Assembly (NCBI RefSeq): GCF_000282455.1
Contig: NZ_AKJG01000039.1
Span: 1-64,000, forward strand
DNA length: 64,000 nucleotides
Direction of reading: 5' to 3'
Source: Pseudomonas sp. GM74
GTDB taxonomy: Bacteria; Pseudomonadota; Gammaproteobacteria; Pseudomonadales; Pseudomonadaceae
The notes below the pieces were generated by a model. The model searched no databases. It worked only from the letters and a program-made list of their open reading frames with translations, and was not told the origin of the DNA. The translations under genes and the position numbers were made by a program. This document shows, in pieces, positions 37,688 to 55,008 of this stretch. Every line of letters starts with the position of its first letter. Within the stretch, counting starts at the first letter, position 1.

Positions 37688-37709
37688 AATACTACGTTTG
37701 AAACCCTTC

Positions 37710-38093
37710 TTACTTCTGCTCTTGAGCTGGAGGCACGTCAGTCGCTGGAGTAGCCGACTTTTGCTCTTGAAGCACCGGGACATCATCAGAAGCCGGTTGT
37801 TGCTTTGGAACTTCCAGTACCGCTGGATTTGGGAGACCTGCTTGAGTCAGCTGATGAGCCTTCTCTTTAGCAAAGTAACCTAACCCCAAGCTGGTTATGA
37901 AAAAACCTGCGGCAAGTATAGCAGTAAACTTACTAAGAAAGGTAGAGGAACCTTGGCTTCCGAACACAGTATTTGAAGCACCTGCTCCGAAAGACGCGCC
38001 AGCATCCGCACCTTTACCCTGCTGCAGCAAAACCAGAGCTACTACGCCCAATGCACCCAGCAGATGAAAAACGACTACGACTGTTTCCAGCAT
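37710..38093 (-). CDS. secG: Preprotein translocase subunit SecG
   Basis: 127-residue inner-membrane SecYEG subunit. Two membrane helices (about 1-20 and 52-72) with the conserved linker [17 protein letters not shown] between. The C-terminal 50 residues form a Gln/Pro/Ala-rich tail. ATG 38093 gives the family N-terminus [12 protein letters not shown]; four bases after tpiA. Confidence 0.94.
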   Translation of the reverse strand: MLETVVVVFHLLGALGVVALVLLQQGKGADAGASFGAGASNTVFGSQGSSTFLSKFTAILAAGFFITSLGLGYFAKEKAHQLTQAGLPNPAVLEVPKQQPASDDVPVLQEQKSATPATDVPPAQEQK

Positions 38094-38097
38094 TTTT

Positions 38098-38853
38098 TCA
38101 GTTTCCCGCGGCGCGACAGATCGCACCGAACTCATCTGCATTCAGGGAAGCCCCACCAATCAGGCCCCCATCGATATCCGGCATGCCGAACAGTTCGACC
38201 GCATTGGCCGCCTTCACGCTGCCGCCGTATAGAAGCCGCACACCTTGTGCGACTTCAGAATTCTCTGCCGCCAACTGGGCGCGAATGGCTGCATGCACAT
38301 CCTGCGCCTGTTGCGGCGTTGCAGTCAGCCCGGTGCCAATGGCCCAGACCGGCTCGTAAGCGATCACTGCCCTGGCAAAGGCGCCGACACCCAGCTCCTC
38401 GATGATACTGCCCAGCTGACGCGAGACAACCTCAAGAGTCTTTCCGGCTTCACGCTGCTCAAGGGTTTCCCCTATGCACAACACCGGAATCAAGCCACAT
38501 GCCTGTGCCGCTGCAAACTTGCGGATCAGCACTGCGTCCTGCTCGCCCATGATCTGGCGGCGTTCGGAGTGCCCGACAAGCACCAGGGAACAACCTGCAT
38601 CCACCAACTGACTCGGTGCAACTTCACCGGTCAACGCGCCTTGCCCGGATTCCACCGCAGAATTCTGCGCGCCGACCGAAATCGACTTTCCTTCCAGGCC
38701 ATCAATCACTTGATTGATATGCAGCAAAGGCGGGAATACCGCGACATCAACATCGCTCGGCAAGGCCAAGTCACGAAGGCCGTCGATCAGCTCAGCGACG
38801 CTGGCGCGGGTACCGTGCATCTTCCAGTTACCAGCTACCATAGGGCGACGCAT
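38098..38853 (-). CDS. tpiA: Triosephosphate isomerase
   Basis: 251-residue TIM barrel. N-terminal GNWKMHGT, electrophilic His in GHSERR and catalytic Glu in [10 protein letters not shown] are all present. It interconverts dihydroxyacetone phosphate and glyceraldehyde-3-phosphate. Confidence 0.97.
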   Translation of the reverse strand: MRRPMVAGNWKMHGTRASVAELIDGLRDLALPSDVDVAVFPPLLHINQVIDGLEGKSISVGAQNSAVESGQGALTGEVAPSQLVDAGCSLVLVGHSERRQIMGEQDAVLIRKFAAAQACGLIPVLCIGETLEQREAGKTLEVVSRQLGSIIEELGVGAFARAVIAYEPVWAIGTGLTATPQQAQDVHAAIRAQLAAENSEVAQGVRLLYGGSVKAANAVELFGMPDIDGGLIGGASLNADEFGAICRAAGN

Positions 38854-38919
38854 GCTGTACCTCGTCGGTCAAAGTGGGCGCAGATGTTACCCAACACAAT
38901 CATGGCTGGCAAGCCGAAT

Positions 38920-40257
38920 TCAGGCAGAAACTTCAGTAACCAGTTTTGCCAGCTCTTCGGCGTAGCCGCGAACCTGCGTTTCGTCTTCGCCTTCGACCAT
39001 CACACGCACCAGTGGTTCGGTTCCGGACTTGCGCAATAGCACACGCCCGCGACCTGCCATGGCCTTGGTCACACGCTCGCTGGCCTCCTTGACCGACGGA
39101 TGATCGAGAGGGCTTGCGCCACCACCGAATCGCACATTGATCAGCACCTGAGGGCACTTGCGCAGCGCCTGTCGGGATTGCGCCAGACCTTCGTCACGCC
39201 TGCTCAGAGCCATCAACACCTGCAGCGCGGCAATGATTGCATCACCCGTGGTGGTGTGACTGAAGCATACAATGTGCCCGGAGTTTTCACCCCCCACGAC
39301 CCAGTTGCGCTCCAGCAGCTCGGCAATGACATAGCGGTCACCGACGTTGGCACGCACCAATGGAATACCCAGGTCCGCCAGGGCCAGCTCCAGCCCCAGG
39401 TTACTCATCAGGGTTCCAACCACGCCGCCCTGCAGCTTGTTGTGCTCATGCAGATCACGGGCAATGATGAACAGCAGTTCGTCGCCATCCACCACCGCAC
39501 CAGTGTGATCGACCATCTGAACGCGGTCGCCGTCACCATCGAAGGCAATGCCCAGATCGGCCTTCTCAGCCACGACGGCAGCCTGCAGCGACCCCATATG
39601 GGTCGAACCGCAATTGTCGTTGATGTTCAATCCATTGGGCTGCGCCGACAGCACGACGACTTCAGCGCCCAACTCGCGAAACACGCTCGGCGCCACTTTG
39701 TAGGTCGCACCGTGTGCGCAGTCGATCACGATCTTCAGGCCCGAGAAGCTGGTGCCGGTCGGCACGCTGCTCTTGCAGAATTCGATATAGCGTCCCGACG
39801 CGTCGTTGATCCGCGACACCTTGCCGATCTTGCTCGACTCCACCACGGTCATTGGCGTATCGAGCAGTTCTTCGATCATCAGTTCGACTTCATCCGGCAG
39901 CTTGGTGCCCTTGCCAGAGAAGAACTTGATGCCATTGTCATCATGGGGATTGTGCGACGCACTGATGACGATGCCTGCCTCGGCATGGAAAGTGCGCGTC
40001 AGATAGGCGATTGCCGGAGTCGGCATCGGCCCCAGCAGCATCACATCGGCACCTGCCGACGTCAGGCCCGCTTCAAGCGCCGACTCAAACATGTAGCCGG
40101 AGATGCGGGTGTCCTTACCGACCAGCACCTTGCAGGCGCCCATCTTGCGGAAAGCCATGCCAGCAGCCCAGCCGAGCTTGAGCATGAAATCAGGAGTAAT
40201 CGGGTATTGACCCACCCGACCACGAATACCGTCGGTACCAAAATATTTCCTAGTCAT
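38920..40257 (-). CDS. glmM: Phosphoglucosamine mutase
   Basis: 445 residues; converts glucosamine-6-phosphate to the 1-phosphate for cell-wall UDP-GlcNAc. Phosphoserine loop [12 protein letters not shown], metal loop DGDGDR and the C-terminal [12 protein letters not shown] phosphate site are present. Start [10 protein letters not shown] at 40257; a longer frame adds 14 non-family residues. 16 bases after folP. Confidence 0.97.
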   Translation of the reverse strand: MTRKYFGTDGIRGRVGQYPITPDFMLKLGWAAGMAFRKMGACKVLVGKDTRISGYMFESALEAGLTSAGADVMLLGPMPTPAIAYLTRTFHAEAGIVISASHNPHDDNGIKFFSGKGTKLPDEVELMIEELLDTPMTVVESSKIGKVSRINDASGRYIEFCKSSVPTGTSFSGLKIVIDCAHGATYKVAPSVFRELGAEVVVLSAQPNGLNINDNCGSTHMGSLQAAVVAEKADLGIAFDGDGDRVQMVDHTGAVVDGDELLFIIARDLHEHNKLQGGVVGTLMSNLGLELALADLGIPLVRANVGDRYVIAELLERNWVVGGENSGHIVCFSHTTTGDAIIAALQVLMALSRRDEGLAQSRQALRKCPQVLINVRFGGGASPLDHPSVKEASERVTKAMAGRGRVLLRKSGTEPLVRVMVEGEDETQVRGYAEELAKLVTEVSA

Positions 40258-40273
40258 AAATGCTCCATGATTC

Positions 40274-41125
40274 TTATTCGGCTGATTCCACTGCGGCAAT
40301 CATTCTCACCACATCCACTGTTTCGGCCACGTCATGGACGCGCAAGATACGCGCGCCCTTCTGCAAAGCCAGCGCCGCGAGAGCAAGACCGCCATACAAA
40401 CGCTCTCCGACCGGCCGATTCAAGGCCTGACCGATCATGCTCTTGCGCGAAACACCGACCAGCAGTGGCCGCCCAAAGGCATGCAGGGCCTCCATATGCT
40501 TGAACAAGCTTAGATTGTGCTGCAAGGTTTTGGCGAAGCCAAAGCCGGGATCAAGAATGACCCGCTCAGCCGGAATACCCGCCAAAGAACACTGATGCAG
40601 ACGCTCGGCGAGAAACTCGCCGACTTCCCTGGTGACATCCTGATACTGCGGATTGTCCTGCATATCGCCCGGCTCGCCCAGCATATGCATCAGGCAAACC
40701 GGCAGCCCGGTGGCCGCTGCAGCATCCAGGGCACCATCGCGACGCAACGAACGTACGTCATTGATCAACCCGGCACCCAGGCGCGCGGTTTCTCGCATGA
40801 CGGCAGGCGTTGAGGTGTCCACCGATATGATCACATCCAGCTCGCGACTGATGCGCTCGACGATGGGAGCTACGCGCTCCAGCTCTTCGAGAGGCGATAC
40901 GACCCTGGCACCGGGGCGGGTGGACTCTCCACCGACATCGATCAGCGTAGCGCCTGCCGCCACCATGGCTTCGGCGTGACGCATGGCCGCGTCGAGCTGA
41001 CTGTATTGGCCACCATCGGAGAAAGAATCAGGGGTGACATTGAGAATACCCATGACATGCGTCTGGGCCAAATCAAGAACCCGATTGCCGCAAGGCAACC
41101 GGGTCGAGGACTGAACAGAAGTCAT
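40274..41125 (-). CDS. folP: Dihydropteroate synthase
   Basis: 283-residue folate enzyme, the sulfonamide target. [15 protein letters not shown] and GGESTRPGA are visible, as is the [10 protein letters not shown] pterin segment. Located between ftsH and glmM, 8 bases after ftsH. Confidence 0.96.
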   Translation of the reverse strand: MTSVQSSTRLPCGNRVLDLAQTHVMGILNVTPDSFSDGGQYSQLDAAMRHAEAMVAAGATLIDVGGESTRPGARVVSPLEELERVAPIVERISRELDVIISVDTSTPAVMRETARLGAGLINDVRSLRRDGALDAAAATGLPVCLMHMLGEPGDMQDNPQYQDVTREVGEFLAERLHQCSLAGIPAERVILDPGFGFAKTLQHNLSLFKHMEALHAFGRPLLVGVSRKSMIGQALNRPVGERLYGGLALAALALQKGARILRVHDVAETVDVVRMIAAVESAE

Positions 41126-41133
41126 TTCAAACC

Positions 41134-43053
41134 TTATACGTCAGCAGCAGGACCGCCGATCGGTGTTTCCGGACGCTCATCCTGCACCACCGGCGGAGTA
41201 CCGGAAGTACCCGTGCCACCCGACCAGTCGCGCGGCTCGCGAGGCGTACGACCCGCCATGATGTCGTCGATCTGCTCGGCATCGATCGTTTCGTACTTCA
41301 TCAAGGCATCGGCCATCGCATCGAGCTTGTCACGGTTGTCCGTGAGAATCTGCTTCGCGGTGCCATAGCACTGATCGATGATGCTGCGCACTTCGGAGTC
41401 GATCAACTTGGCTGTCTCACCAGAGAAGCTTGCACTCTGACCGCCACCGCCGCGACCGAGGAACACTTCACCCTCTTCTTCGGCATACATCAACGGACCG
41501 AGTTTTTCCGAAAGACCCCACTTGGTCACCATGTTCCGCGCAATCTGGCTGGCGCGCATGATGTCGTTGGAGGCACCGGTGGTCACGCCATCGAAGCCCA
41601 GGGTCATTTCTTCAGCGATACGACCACCGTACAGCGAGCAGATCTGACTGATCAATGCACGCTTGGACAGGCTGTAACGATCTTCTTCCGGCAGGAACAT
41701 GGTCACACCCAGCGCACGACCGCGCGGGATGATCGACACCTTGTACACCGGATCATGCTCTGGCACGACACGCCCCACGATGGCGTGACCCGCTTCGTGA
41801 TAAGCCGTGTTCTGCTTTTCTTTCTCGGACATGACCATGGATTTGCGCTCGGCGCCCATCATGATCTTGTCTTTCGCCAGTTCGAACTCTTTCATTTCGA
41901 CGATGCGCTTGCCGGCACGGGCAGCGAACAACGATGCCTCGTTCACCAGGTTGGCCAGGTCAGCACCGGAGAAGCCAGGAGTACCACGAGCAATCACGGC
42001 CGGAGCAACGTCGTCGCCCATCGGCACTTTGCGCATGTGAACCTTGAGAATCTGTTCGCGACCGCGGATGTCCGGCAGACCGACCACGACCTGACGGTCG
42101 AAACGACCCGGACGCAGCAACGCAGGATCCAGTACATCAGGACGGTTGGTCGCGGCAATCACGATGATGCCGTCATTCATTTCGAAGCCGTCCATCTCAA
42201 CCAGCAACTGGTTGAGCGTCTGCTCGCGTTCGTCGTGACCACCACCCATACCGGCGCCACGATGGCGACCGACCGCATCGATTTCGTCGATGAAGATGAT
42301 GCACGGAGCGTGTTTCTTGGCCTGTTCGAACATGTCGCGAACACGGCTGGCACCCACACCGACGAACATCTCGACGAAGTCGGAACCGGAAATGGTGAAG
42401 AACGGCACCTTGGCTTCGCCGGCGATGGCCTTGGCGAGCAAGGTCTTACCGGTACCCGGAGGACCGACCATCAGCACACCGCGAGGAATGCGGCCACCCA
42501 GGCGCTGGAACTTGCCCGGATCGCGCAGGAACTCGACCAACTCACCGACTTCTTCCTTGGCTTCGTCGCAACCGGCAACGTCAGCCAGGGTGGTTTTCAC
42601 CTGATCCTCGGAGAGCAGGCGCGCCTTGCTTTTACCGAAGCTCATCGGCCCGCCCTTGCCACCGGCACCGCCCTGCATCTGCCGCATGAAGAACATGAAC
42701 ACGGCGATGATCACGAGGATAGGGAAGCTGGCGACCAGAAGCTGAGTCCAGATGGATTGCTGCTCAGGCTGCTTGCCTTCGACCACGACATGGTTATCCA
42801 CCAGGTCGCCGATCAGGCCGTTGTCCTGGATCGCGGGACGAATGGTCTTGAAGCTGTCGCCGTCGTTGCGCTTGCCTGTAATCACGTAGCCATCAACCGC
42901 CACGCGCTCGACCTTGCCATCCTTAACCTGCTGGATGAAGTCGGAATAGTTGAGGGTCTGCGGCTCGTTAGGGCTGGAGAAGTTGTTCATCACCGTCACC
43001 AGGACAGCCGCGATGATCAACCACAGGATCAGATTCTTTGCCATATCGTTCAA
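41134..43053 (-). CDS. ftsH: ATP-dependent zinc metalloprotease FtsH
   Basis: Membrane-anchored AAA protease that degrades misfolded membrane proteins and regulators such as LpxC and sigma32. Two N-terminal spans (about 7-25, 105-125), Walker [12 protein letters not shown] region and the zinc motif HEAGH. I use the TTG at 43053 (639 residues) because AGAGGG lies 7 bases before it, whereas the in-frame ATG at 43044 would be 16 bases from it. The difference is three residues. Confidence 0.95.
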   Translation of the reverse strand: MNDMAKNLILWLIIAAVLVTVMNNFSSPNEPQTLNYSDFIQQVKDGKVERVAVDGYVITGKRNDGDSFKTIRPAIQDNGLIGDLVDNHVVVEGKQPEQQSIWTQLLVASFPILVIIAVFMFFMRQMQGGAGGKGGPMSFGKSKARLLSEDQVKTTLADVAGCDEAKEEVGELVEFLRDPGKFQRLGGRIPRGVLMVGPPGTGKTLLAKAIAGEAKVPFFTISGSDFVEMFVGVGASRVRDMFEQAKKHAPCIIFIDEIDAVGRHRGAGMGGGHDEREQTLNQLLVEMDGFEMNDGIIVIAATNRPDVLDPALLRPGRFDRQVVVGLPDIRGREQILKVHMRKVPMGDDVAPAVIARGTPGFSGADLANLVNEASLFAARAGKRIVEMKEFELAKDKIMMGAERKSMVMSEKEKQNTAYHEAGHAIVGRVVPEHDPVYKVSIIPRGRALGVTMFLPEEDRYSLSKRALISQICSLYGGRIAEEMTLGFDGVTTGASNDIMRASQIARNMVTKWGLSEKLGPLMYAEEEGEVFLGRGGGGQSASFSGETAKLIDSEVRSIIDQCYGTAKQILTDNRDKLDAMADALMKYETIDAEQIDDIMAGRTPREPRDWSGGTGTSGTPPVVQDERPETPIGGPAADV

Positions 43054-43243
43054 TTAACTACCCTCTGAAGCAAGCTCCGCTACTGACGCGCGCTTCGCAT
43101 GATATTCACCGGCCTAACTTACTACATTACCTACAACTTGGCAGGCGCCGTCTGTAACCCTTTGTGAAACACTTCCTACACAATATTCGCTAATTCTGAC
43201 AAGGCGTAATACAAAAATCCTATCACCCCGATCGAAAATTCAC

Positions 43244-43876
43244 TCATTCCTCACTGCGGCCGCGGAAACCGCGGCCCAGCAGGTACTGCTCGCGAGAACG
43301 GTCGCGCGACGAAGTCGGCTTGCGCATCTGCACCTTCTCGAACTGCTGGCGAACGCTCTTGTGGAACTCGTCGAAGCCTTCGCCCTGGAAGATCTTGATC
43401 AAAAAATCACCACCGGGCTTGAGCACCCGCGTCGAAAGATCCAGTGCCAACTCGCACAGGAACATCGCTCGCGGCATGTCCACGGCCGGTAATCCACTCA
43501 TATTGGGGGCCATGTCGGAAATCACAAGGTCTACTTCTTTATTTCCGACGGCATCGAGGATCTGGGCCAGCACGGCATCCTCGGTAAAGTCGCCTTGAAT
43601 GAAGGTGACGTCGGGGATGCTGTCCATTTCAAGAATGTCAGAAGCGATCAGTGTGCCCTGCCCACCAATCAGACGACTGGTCACCTGGGACCACCCACCG
43701 GGTGCCGCACCAAGGTCGATTACACTCATTCCAGGGCGGATCAGGCGATCCTTTTCCTGGATCTCCAGCAGTTTGTAGCTGGCGCGGGAACGGTACCCGT
43801 CTTTTTGTGCCATTTTGACGAATGGGTCGTTGAAATGTTCTTGCAGCCACTTAAGGCTTGTCTTGGAACGGGCCAC
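43244..43876 (-). CDS. rlmE: 23S rRNA 2'-O-ribose U2552 methyltransferase
   Basis: 210-residue SAM-dependent methyltransferase (FtsJ/RrmJ). SAM site [14 protein letters not shown] and the catalytic K-D-K-E set, seen in SDMAPNMSG and [12 protein letters not shown] start with GAGG upstream. 190 bases before ftsH, a spacing that leaves room for an ftsH heat-shock promoter, though I did not identify one. Confidence 0.95.
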   Translation of the reverse strand: MARSKTSLKWLQEHFNDPFVKMAQKDGYRSRASYKLLEIQEKDRLIRPGMSVIDLGAAPGGWSQVTSRLIGGQGTLIASDILEMDSIPDVTFIQGDFTEDAVLAQILDAVGNKEVDLVISDMAPNMSGLPAVDMPRAMFLCELALDLSTRVLKPGGDFLIKIFQGEGFDEFHKSVRQQFEKVQMRKPTSSRDRSREQYLLGRGFRGRSEE

Positions 43877-43981
43877 GGGATACCTCGGAAATAAAACGGG
43901 TCGTGATTAACTGGGCGGTCCCGGACTCGCTCGGGTAAACTGGCCGCCGCTTTTTACAAGATCAGACGCAGGGGTCAGATT

Positions 43982-44290
43982 ATGCCGCTCACTCAAGAGC
44001 AGAAGAAACAGTACAAATCCATTGGCCACCATCTGAAACCGGTATTGATTGTGGCAGACAATGGTTTGACTGAAGGTGTGTTAGCCGAACTCGAACGCGC
44101 ATTGGCGGATCACGAGCTGATCAAGATCAAGCTCAACATCCTCGATCGCGAATCGCGCCTGGCGTCCATTGCAGAGCTCTGCAAGGTCGGCAAAGCGGAT
44201 CTGGTCCAGGTCATCGGCAAGATGGCACTGATCTACCGCAAGAACTTCAGCGTCAACAAGCAGCTGTCGAACGTCCATCGCTTCAAGTGA
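43982..44290 (+). CDS. yhbY: RNA-binding protein YhbY (CRM domain)
   Basis: 102-residue pre-50S-associated RNA-binding protein. The CRM fold is recognisable from KPVLIVADNGLTEGV, HELIKIKL and IGKMALIYRKN. Divergent from rlmE with a 105-base spacer. Confidence 0.93.
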   Translation: MPLTQEQKKQYKSIGHHLKPVLIVADNGLTEGVLAELERALADHELIKIKLNILDRESRLASIAELCKVGKADLVQVIGKMALIYRKNFSVNKQLSNVHRFK

Positions 44291-44299
44291 TGGCAAGGG

Positions 44300-44704
44300 T
44301 CAAGGGTGTGCTTCGCGCACCCTGCCACTCCACCCCGGCATCGGCTGCAACACCAGCACCAGCCCGGAAAAGCCCAGAACAAGATAGCTGAACGCCTGCC
44401 AACGATCGGCATCCGGCCAGCCGAAACGCACCGCGAAGTACATCGCGCACGCATACAGCGCCATCAACAGCAGTTGCCCGCGAATATCCCGCCATAGACT
44501 GGCAAGGCCCTCGGCCTTAACCAGCACCAAAGCCTGAAAAATCACACACGCCGTAGCGAATCCCACTACCAGCGTATTGAGCATGCCTGCGATTTCATCG
44601 ATCAGCAGCGGCGCCAGACCAATTCGCCCCAGCACCGGCAACAGACCGATTTGCAACAGCCACAGGCCGCCGACCCACAACATCTGGGTCAGTTGCCAAA
44701 GCAT
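44300..44704 (-). CDS. DUF4149-type membrane protein
   Basis: 134 residues with four hydrophobic helices (about 5-25, 45-70, 80-98, 105-122) and little soluble sequence. Likely inner membrane, function unknown; I recall DUF4149 proteins between greA and yhbY in pseudomonads. I start at ATG 44704, just after the greA stop; a longer frame overlapping greA by 86 bases is less likely. The gene is convergent with yhbY, 9 bases apart. Confidence 0.8.
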   Translation of the reverse strand: MLWQLTQMLWVGGLWLLQIGLLPVLGRIGLAPLLIDEIAGMLNTLVVGFATACVIFQALVLVKAEGLASLWRDIRGQLLLMALYACAMYFAVRFGWPDADRWQAFSYLVLGFSGLVLVLQPMPGWSGRVREAHP

Positions 44705-44732
44705 GGCGCCCGCACGAAACGGGCGCCGGCCT

Positions 44733-45211
44733 TCAGACGTGGCGAACTTCGACAATCTCGTACTCGATAACGCCGCCAGGCGTTTTGACTGCAACCACAT
44801 CACCCTCTTCCTTGGCAATCAAGGCACGGGCAATCGGCGAGCCGACAGAGATTTTGCCGAGTTTGATGTCAGCCTCGTCCTCACCAACGATCTGGTAAGT
44901 CACGCTTTCATCGGTTTCGACGTTGGCGATTTCGACGGTTGTGCCGAAAATCACCTTGCCGGTGTGAGGAATGGTCGTCACATCGATGATCACCGCGTTC
45001 TGCATGCGGCCTTCGATGTCACGGATCCGCGCCTCGACCATACCCTGCTGCTCACGGGCAGCGTGGTATTCGGCGTTTTCCTTCAAGTCACCCAACTCGC
45101 GGGCCGTACCGATGTCCTGGCTGAGCTTCGGACGAACGACCTTGGTCAGGTGAGTGTGTTCTTCTTCCAGGGCGCGAGCGCCCTGAACGGTCATTGGGTA
45201 CTTCGTTATGC

Positions 45212-45215
<4 letters not shown>
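44733..45215 (-). CDS. greA: Transcription elongation factor GreA
   Basis: 160 residues. N-terminal coiled coil with the acidic tip ([16 protein letters not shown]) that enters the RNA polymerase channel and stimulates cleavage of backtracked RNA, then a C-terminal globular domain. Its ATG overlaps the carB stop (ATGA). The N-terminus is four residues longer than most GreA up to PMTVQGA. Confidence 0.95.
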
Positions 45216-48433
<3,218 letters not shown>

Positions 48434-48551
48434 GGGTTTGTCACTCAAATCCGCAGGTCAGTCGGCAAGCCGTCTTGTTCAATCTGTGAAGCTTTGAGGG
48501 GGCCGCCGGTTTCGGGACCACCCTCAAGCCTTGCTACATCAGGGCGAGCGA

Positions 48552-49688
48552 TCAGCGTCGCTTGGCCATCTCGGTGATGAAGCGATCGAACAATGGCGCT
48601 ACGTCGTTCGGGCCAGGGCTGGCTTCCGGGTGACCCTGGAAGCTGAAGGCGCTCTTGTCGGTACGCTCGATCCCTTGCAGGGTGCCGTCGAACAGCGATT
48701 TGTGGATCGCGCGAACGTTGGCCGGCAGGGTCGCTTCGTCTACGGCAAAACCGTGGTTCTGGCTGGTGATCATTACCACGCCGCTGTCCAGGTCCTGGAC
48801 GGGGTGGTTGGCACCGTGGTGGCCGTGACCCATTTTCAGGGTCTTGGCACCGGAGGCCAGGGCCAGCAGCTGGTGACCGAGGCAGATACCGAAGACCGGA
48901 ATTTCGGTCTCCAGCACGTCCTTGATCGCCTGGATCGCGTAGTCGCAAGGCTCCGGGTCACCAGGGCCGTTGGACAGGAACACGCCGTCCGGCTTCAGCG
49001 CCAGCACATCGGCAGCAGGGGTTTGAGCAGGCACAACGGTCACGCGGCAACCGCGCTCGACCAGCATGCGCAGGATGTTCACCTTGACGCCGTAGTCGTA
49101 GGCAACCACGTGGTATGGCAGTTCGGACGCCTCGAGGGTCGCGTGGCTGTCGGTTTTCAGATCCCAGACAGTCGAACGCCATTCGTAGGAATCTTTGGTG
49201 CTGACGACTTTCGCCAGGTCCATGCCCTTGAGGCCAGGGAAGCCCTGGGCGGCGGCGATGGCAGCTTCTTCGGAGATGTTGTCACCGGCCATGATGCAGC
49301 CGTTCTGCGCGCCTTTTTCACGCAGGATGCGCGTCAGGCGACGGGTGTCGATACCGGCGATTGCCACAACGTTGTTGGCTTTCAGGTAATCGGACAGGGA
49401 CATCGTGTTACGCCAGTTGCTCGCAACCAGTGGCAGGTCACGGATGACCAGGCCGGCAGACCAGACGCGATTGGACTCGGCGTCTTCCGGCGTGGTGCCG
49501 GTGTTGCCGATGTGCGGGTAAGTCAGGGTAACGATCTGTTGGGCGTAGGAAGGATCGGTAAGGATTTCCTGATAGCCGGTCATTGCGGTGTTGAACACCA
49601 CCTCACCAACGGTTTGACCGTCGGCTCCAATGGCTTCGCCGCGAAAAATGCTGCCATCAGCAAGGGCGAGTATGGCTGGCTTAGTCAA
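48552..49688 (-). CDS. carA: Carbamoyl-phosphate synthase small subunit
   Basis: 378-residue glutaminase subunit. Class I amidotransferase triad is seen as Cys in GICLGHQ and His/Glu in [14 protein letters not shown] lies 8 bases before the start. A terminator-shaped hairpin 45-82 bases upstream of the start may attenuate the operon. Confidence 0.97.
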   Translation of the reverse strand: MTKPAILALADGSIFRGEAIGADGQTVGEVVFNTAMTGYQEILTDPSYAQQIVTLTYPHIGNTGTTPEDAESNRVWSAGLVIRDLPLVASNWRNTMSLSDYLKANNVVAIAGIDTRRLTRILREKGAQNGCIMAGDNISEEAAIAAAQGFPGLKGMDLAKVVSTKDSYEWRSTVWDLKTDSHATLEASELPYHVVAYDYGVKVNILRMLVERGCRVTVVPAQTPAADVLALKPDGVFLSNGPGDPEPCDYAIQAIKDVLETEIPVFGICLGHQLLALASGAKTLKMGHGHHGANHPVQDLDSGVVMITSQNHGFAVDEATLPANVRAIHKSLFDGTLQGIERTDKSAFSFQGHPEASPGPNDVAPLFDRFITEMAKRR

Positions 49689-49732
49689 GAAGACCTCCCG
49701 TAAATAAAGCCTGAAAGGGCGATCGCAGGTTG

Positions 49733-49770
49733 TAAAAAAGCGGAGTGACGTATGGACACGTCACCCCGCT
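49733..49770 (-). terminator. Terminator-shaped hairpin in the carA leader
   Basis: AGCGGGGTGACGT with ACGTCACTCCGCT (12 of 13 pairs plus a wobble) around a 6-base loop, followed by TTTTTT on the minus strand. It is only 45 bases from carA and 178 bases beyond dapB, where another GC stem (49913-49937) already provides a possible dapB end. Confidence 0.8.
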
Positions 49771-49947
49771 TCTTCACTGAATTATTCTGCGCGCTTTTAG
49801 TGGACACACTAAAGCTGTAGCTTACAGAAAAAGGCTTTTTTGGTCTACCGCCAATGAGCCTTAAAGGCTGGAGAATGCGACAGGACGTCGCTTGGCGGAA
49901 CAAAACCGGGCTCAAACGCTGTGCGCGAGCCCGATTTCGGGTGCATC

Positions 49948-51886
<1,939 letters not shown>

Positions 51887-52182
51887 AAGTCTTTGCACTC
51901 TTGAGGACGTCCGACAAAACCCTCCTGAGTTTGCCGAACTCGTTGAGCCCCAATACAGGCCCGGACCCAACTCACGTCAATTCAACGATCCTGGTCTTTG
52001 TTTCAAAGTGGCACTTTCGGCTCGGAAAGCAGGAGCATTCCCGGCCATGCCAGCAGCACGCGAACGCTGTCGCATGCTGTAAAAATTCGCGTATTCCAGA
52101 TACGCCAACGCGGGAGCAAGCTCCCGCGCGGCGACATCCTACCAGTCACCGCCTAAAGGCAGTCAACCGGCCGACCAACAAC
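51887..52182. other. dnaK-dnaJ spacer with REP palindrome
   Basis: No gene. A REP-like palindrome GCGGGAGCAAGCTCCCGC sits at 52111-52128, 55 bases after dnaK. On the minus strand TTGACG-17-TGTATT about 80-120 bases before dnaJ could be a weak sigma70 promoter. Confidence 0.5.
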
Positions 52183-54099
<1,917 letters not shown>

Positions 54100-54178
54100 G
54101 TTCACTCTCCCGAAACTTTGGATTTGGTTGCCGCAGCAGTGGTGGCTAACTGCGGTAGCACTTAAACGCTTGACTTAT

Positions 54179-54206
54179 AAATGGGGGCCTTGCGGCGGAT
54201 TTCAAG
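54179..54206 (-). promoter_or_regulatory. Sigma32 promoter of dnaK
   Basis: Minus strand CTTGAAA (54200-54206), 13 bases, CCCCATTT (54179-54186). Nearly exact heat-shock consensus. The -35 overlaps the grpE stop codon. Confidence 0.85.
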
Positions 54207-54768
54207 CCTGCTCGTCAATCGAAGGCGAAACCGGCGCAGGCGCCTTGCTGACCACGACCATCGCCGGGCGCAGCAGGCGACCATTGAGCTGATAGCCCTT
54301 CTGGAACACCTTCAGAACGCTGTTCGGCTCGACGTCGGCGCTTTCCTGCATGGCCATCGCCTGATGGTGAACGGCGTTGAACGGTTCGCCATGGGGATCG
54401 ATCGCTTCAAGCTGATAACGCTTGAGGGTGTCCTGGAACATTTTCAGGGTCAGCTCGATGCCTTCGCGCATCGGACGGATGCTTTCGTCGTCCGGGCTGG
54501 ACAGTTCCAGGCCGCGCTCCAGGCTGTCGACGATCGGCAGCAGGTCGCCGGCGAATTTTTCCAGCGCGAACTTGTGAGCCTTCTCCACATCCTGCTCGGC
54601 GCGACGGCGGACGTTCTGCAGATCGGCGGCTACACGCAAAGCCTGATCCTGAGCGCCTGCCAGTTGCTCTTCGAGCACTTGTACACGAGCCGCCAGGTCA
54701 TCACCCGAAGCCTCGGGCGCCTGGTTGGCGTCTGGGTTTTGCGTATCCACTGTCTGTTCGTCAGCCAT
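54202..54768 (-). CDS. grpE: Nucleotide exchange factor GrpE
   Basis: 188 residues. Acidic N-terminal tail, long helix (about 30-80, [14 protein letters not shown]) and beta domain. Releases ADP from DnaK. First gene of the grpE-dnaK-dnaJ group; GGAG ribosome site. Confidence 0.95.
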   Translation of the reverse strand: MADEQTVDTQNPDANQAPEASGDDLAARVQVLEEQLAGAQDQALRVAADLQNVRRRAEQDVEKAHKFALEKFAGDLLPIVDSLERGLELSSPDDESIRPMREGIELTLKMFQDTLKRYQLEAIDPHGEPFNAVHHQAMAMQESADVEPNSVLKVFQKGYQLNGRLLRPAMVVVSKAPAPVSPSIDEQA

Positions 54769-54820
54769 AGATTTCTCCTTTCAATTTCGTCCGCGAGCTC
54801 AACTCGCGCTTCTGCCCAGC

Positions 54821-54849
54821 TATATGGGGCCGCAAAATCCGGCTTCAAG
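54821..54849 (-). promoter_or_regulatory. Sigma32 promoter of grpE
   Basis: Minus strand CTTGAAG (54843-54849), 13 bases, CCCCATATA (54821-54829), 53 bases upstream of the grpE ATG. Close match to the heat-shock consensus. Confidence 0.88.
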
Positions 54850-55008
54850 GGGGTCCGACGATTAACCCTACAAAAAACAACTGCTTTGTCATTCCCGGTC
54901 GCGATAAGGCTTTCGTCGGACCGAGCGAATAGAGCTAACGAGGGGCATTGTCAGCCAGAAACAAAACACTGTATAAATAACCAGACCTAACACCTGGGAG
55001 CGGCCCAT

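Noticed and set aside
48434..48551. A small gene between carA and carB
   Set aside because: The only frame there is the out-of-frame continuation over carA; the gap is 118 bases with no ribosome site.
54769..55008. LexA box upstream of recN
   Set aside because: I looked for CTG-N10-CAG with AT-rich flanks and found no convincing match; a matrix scan would be needed.
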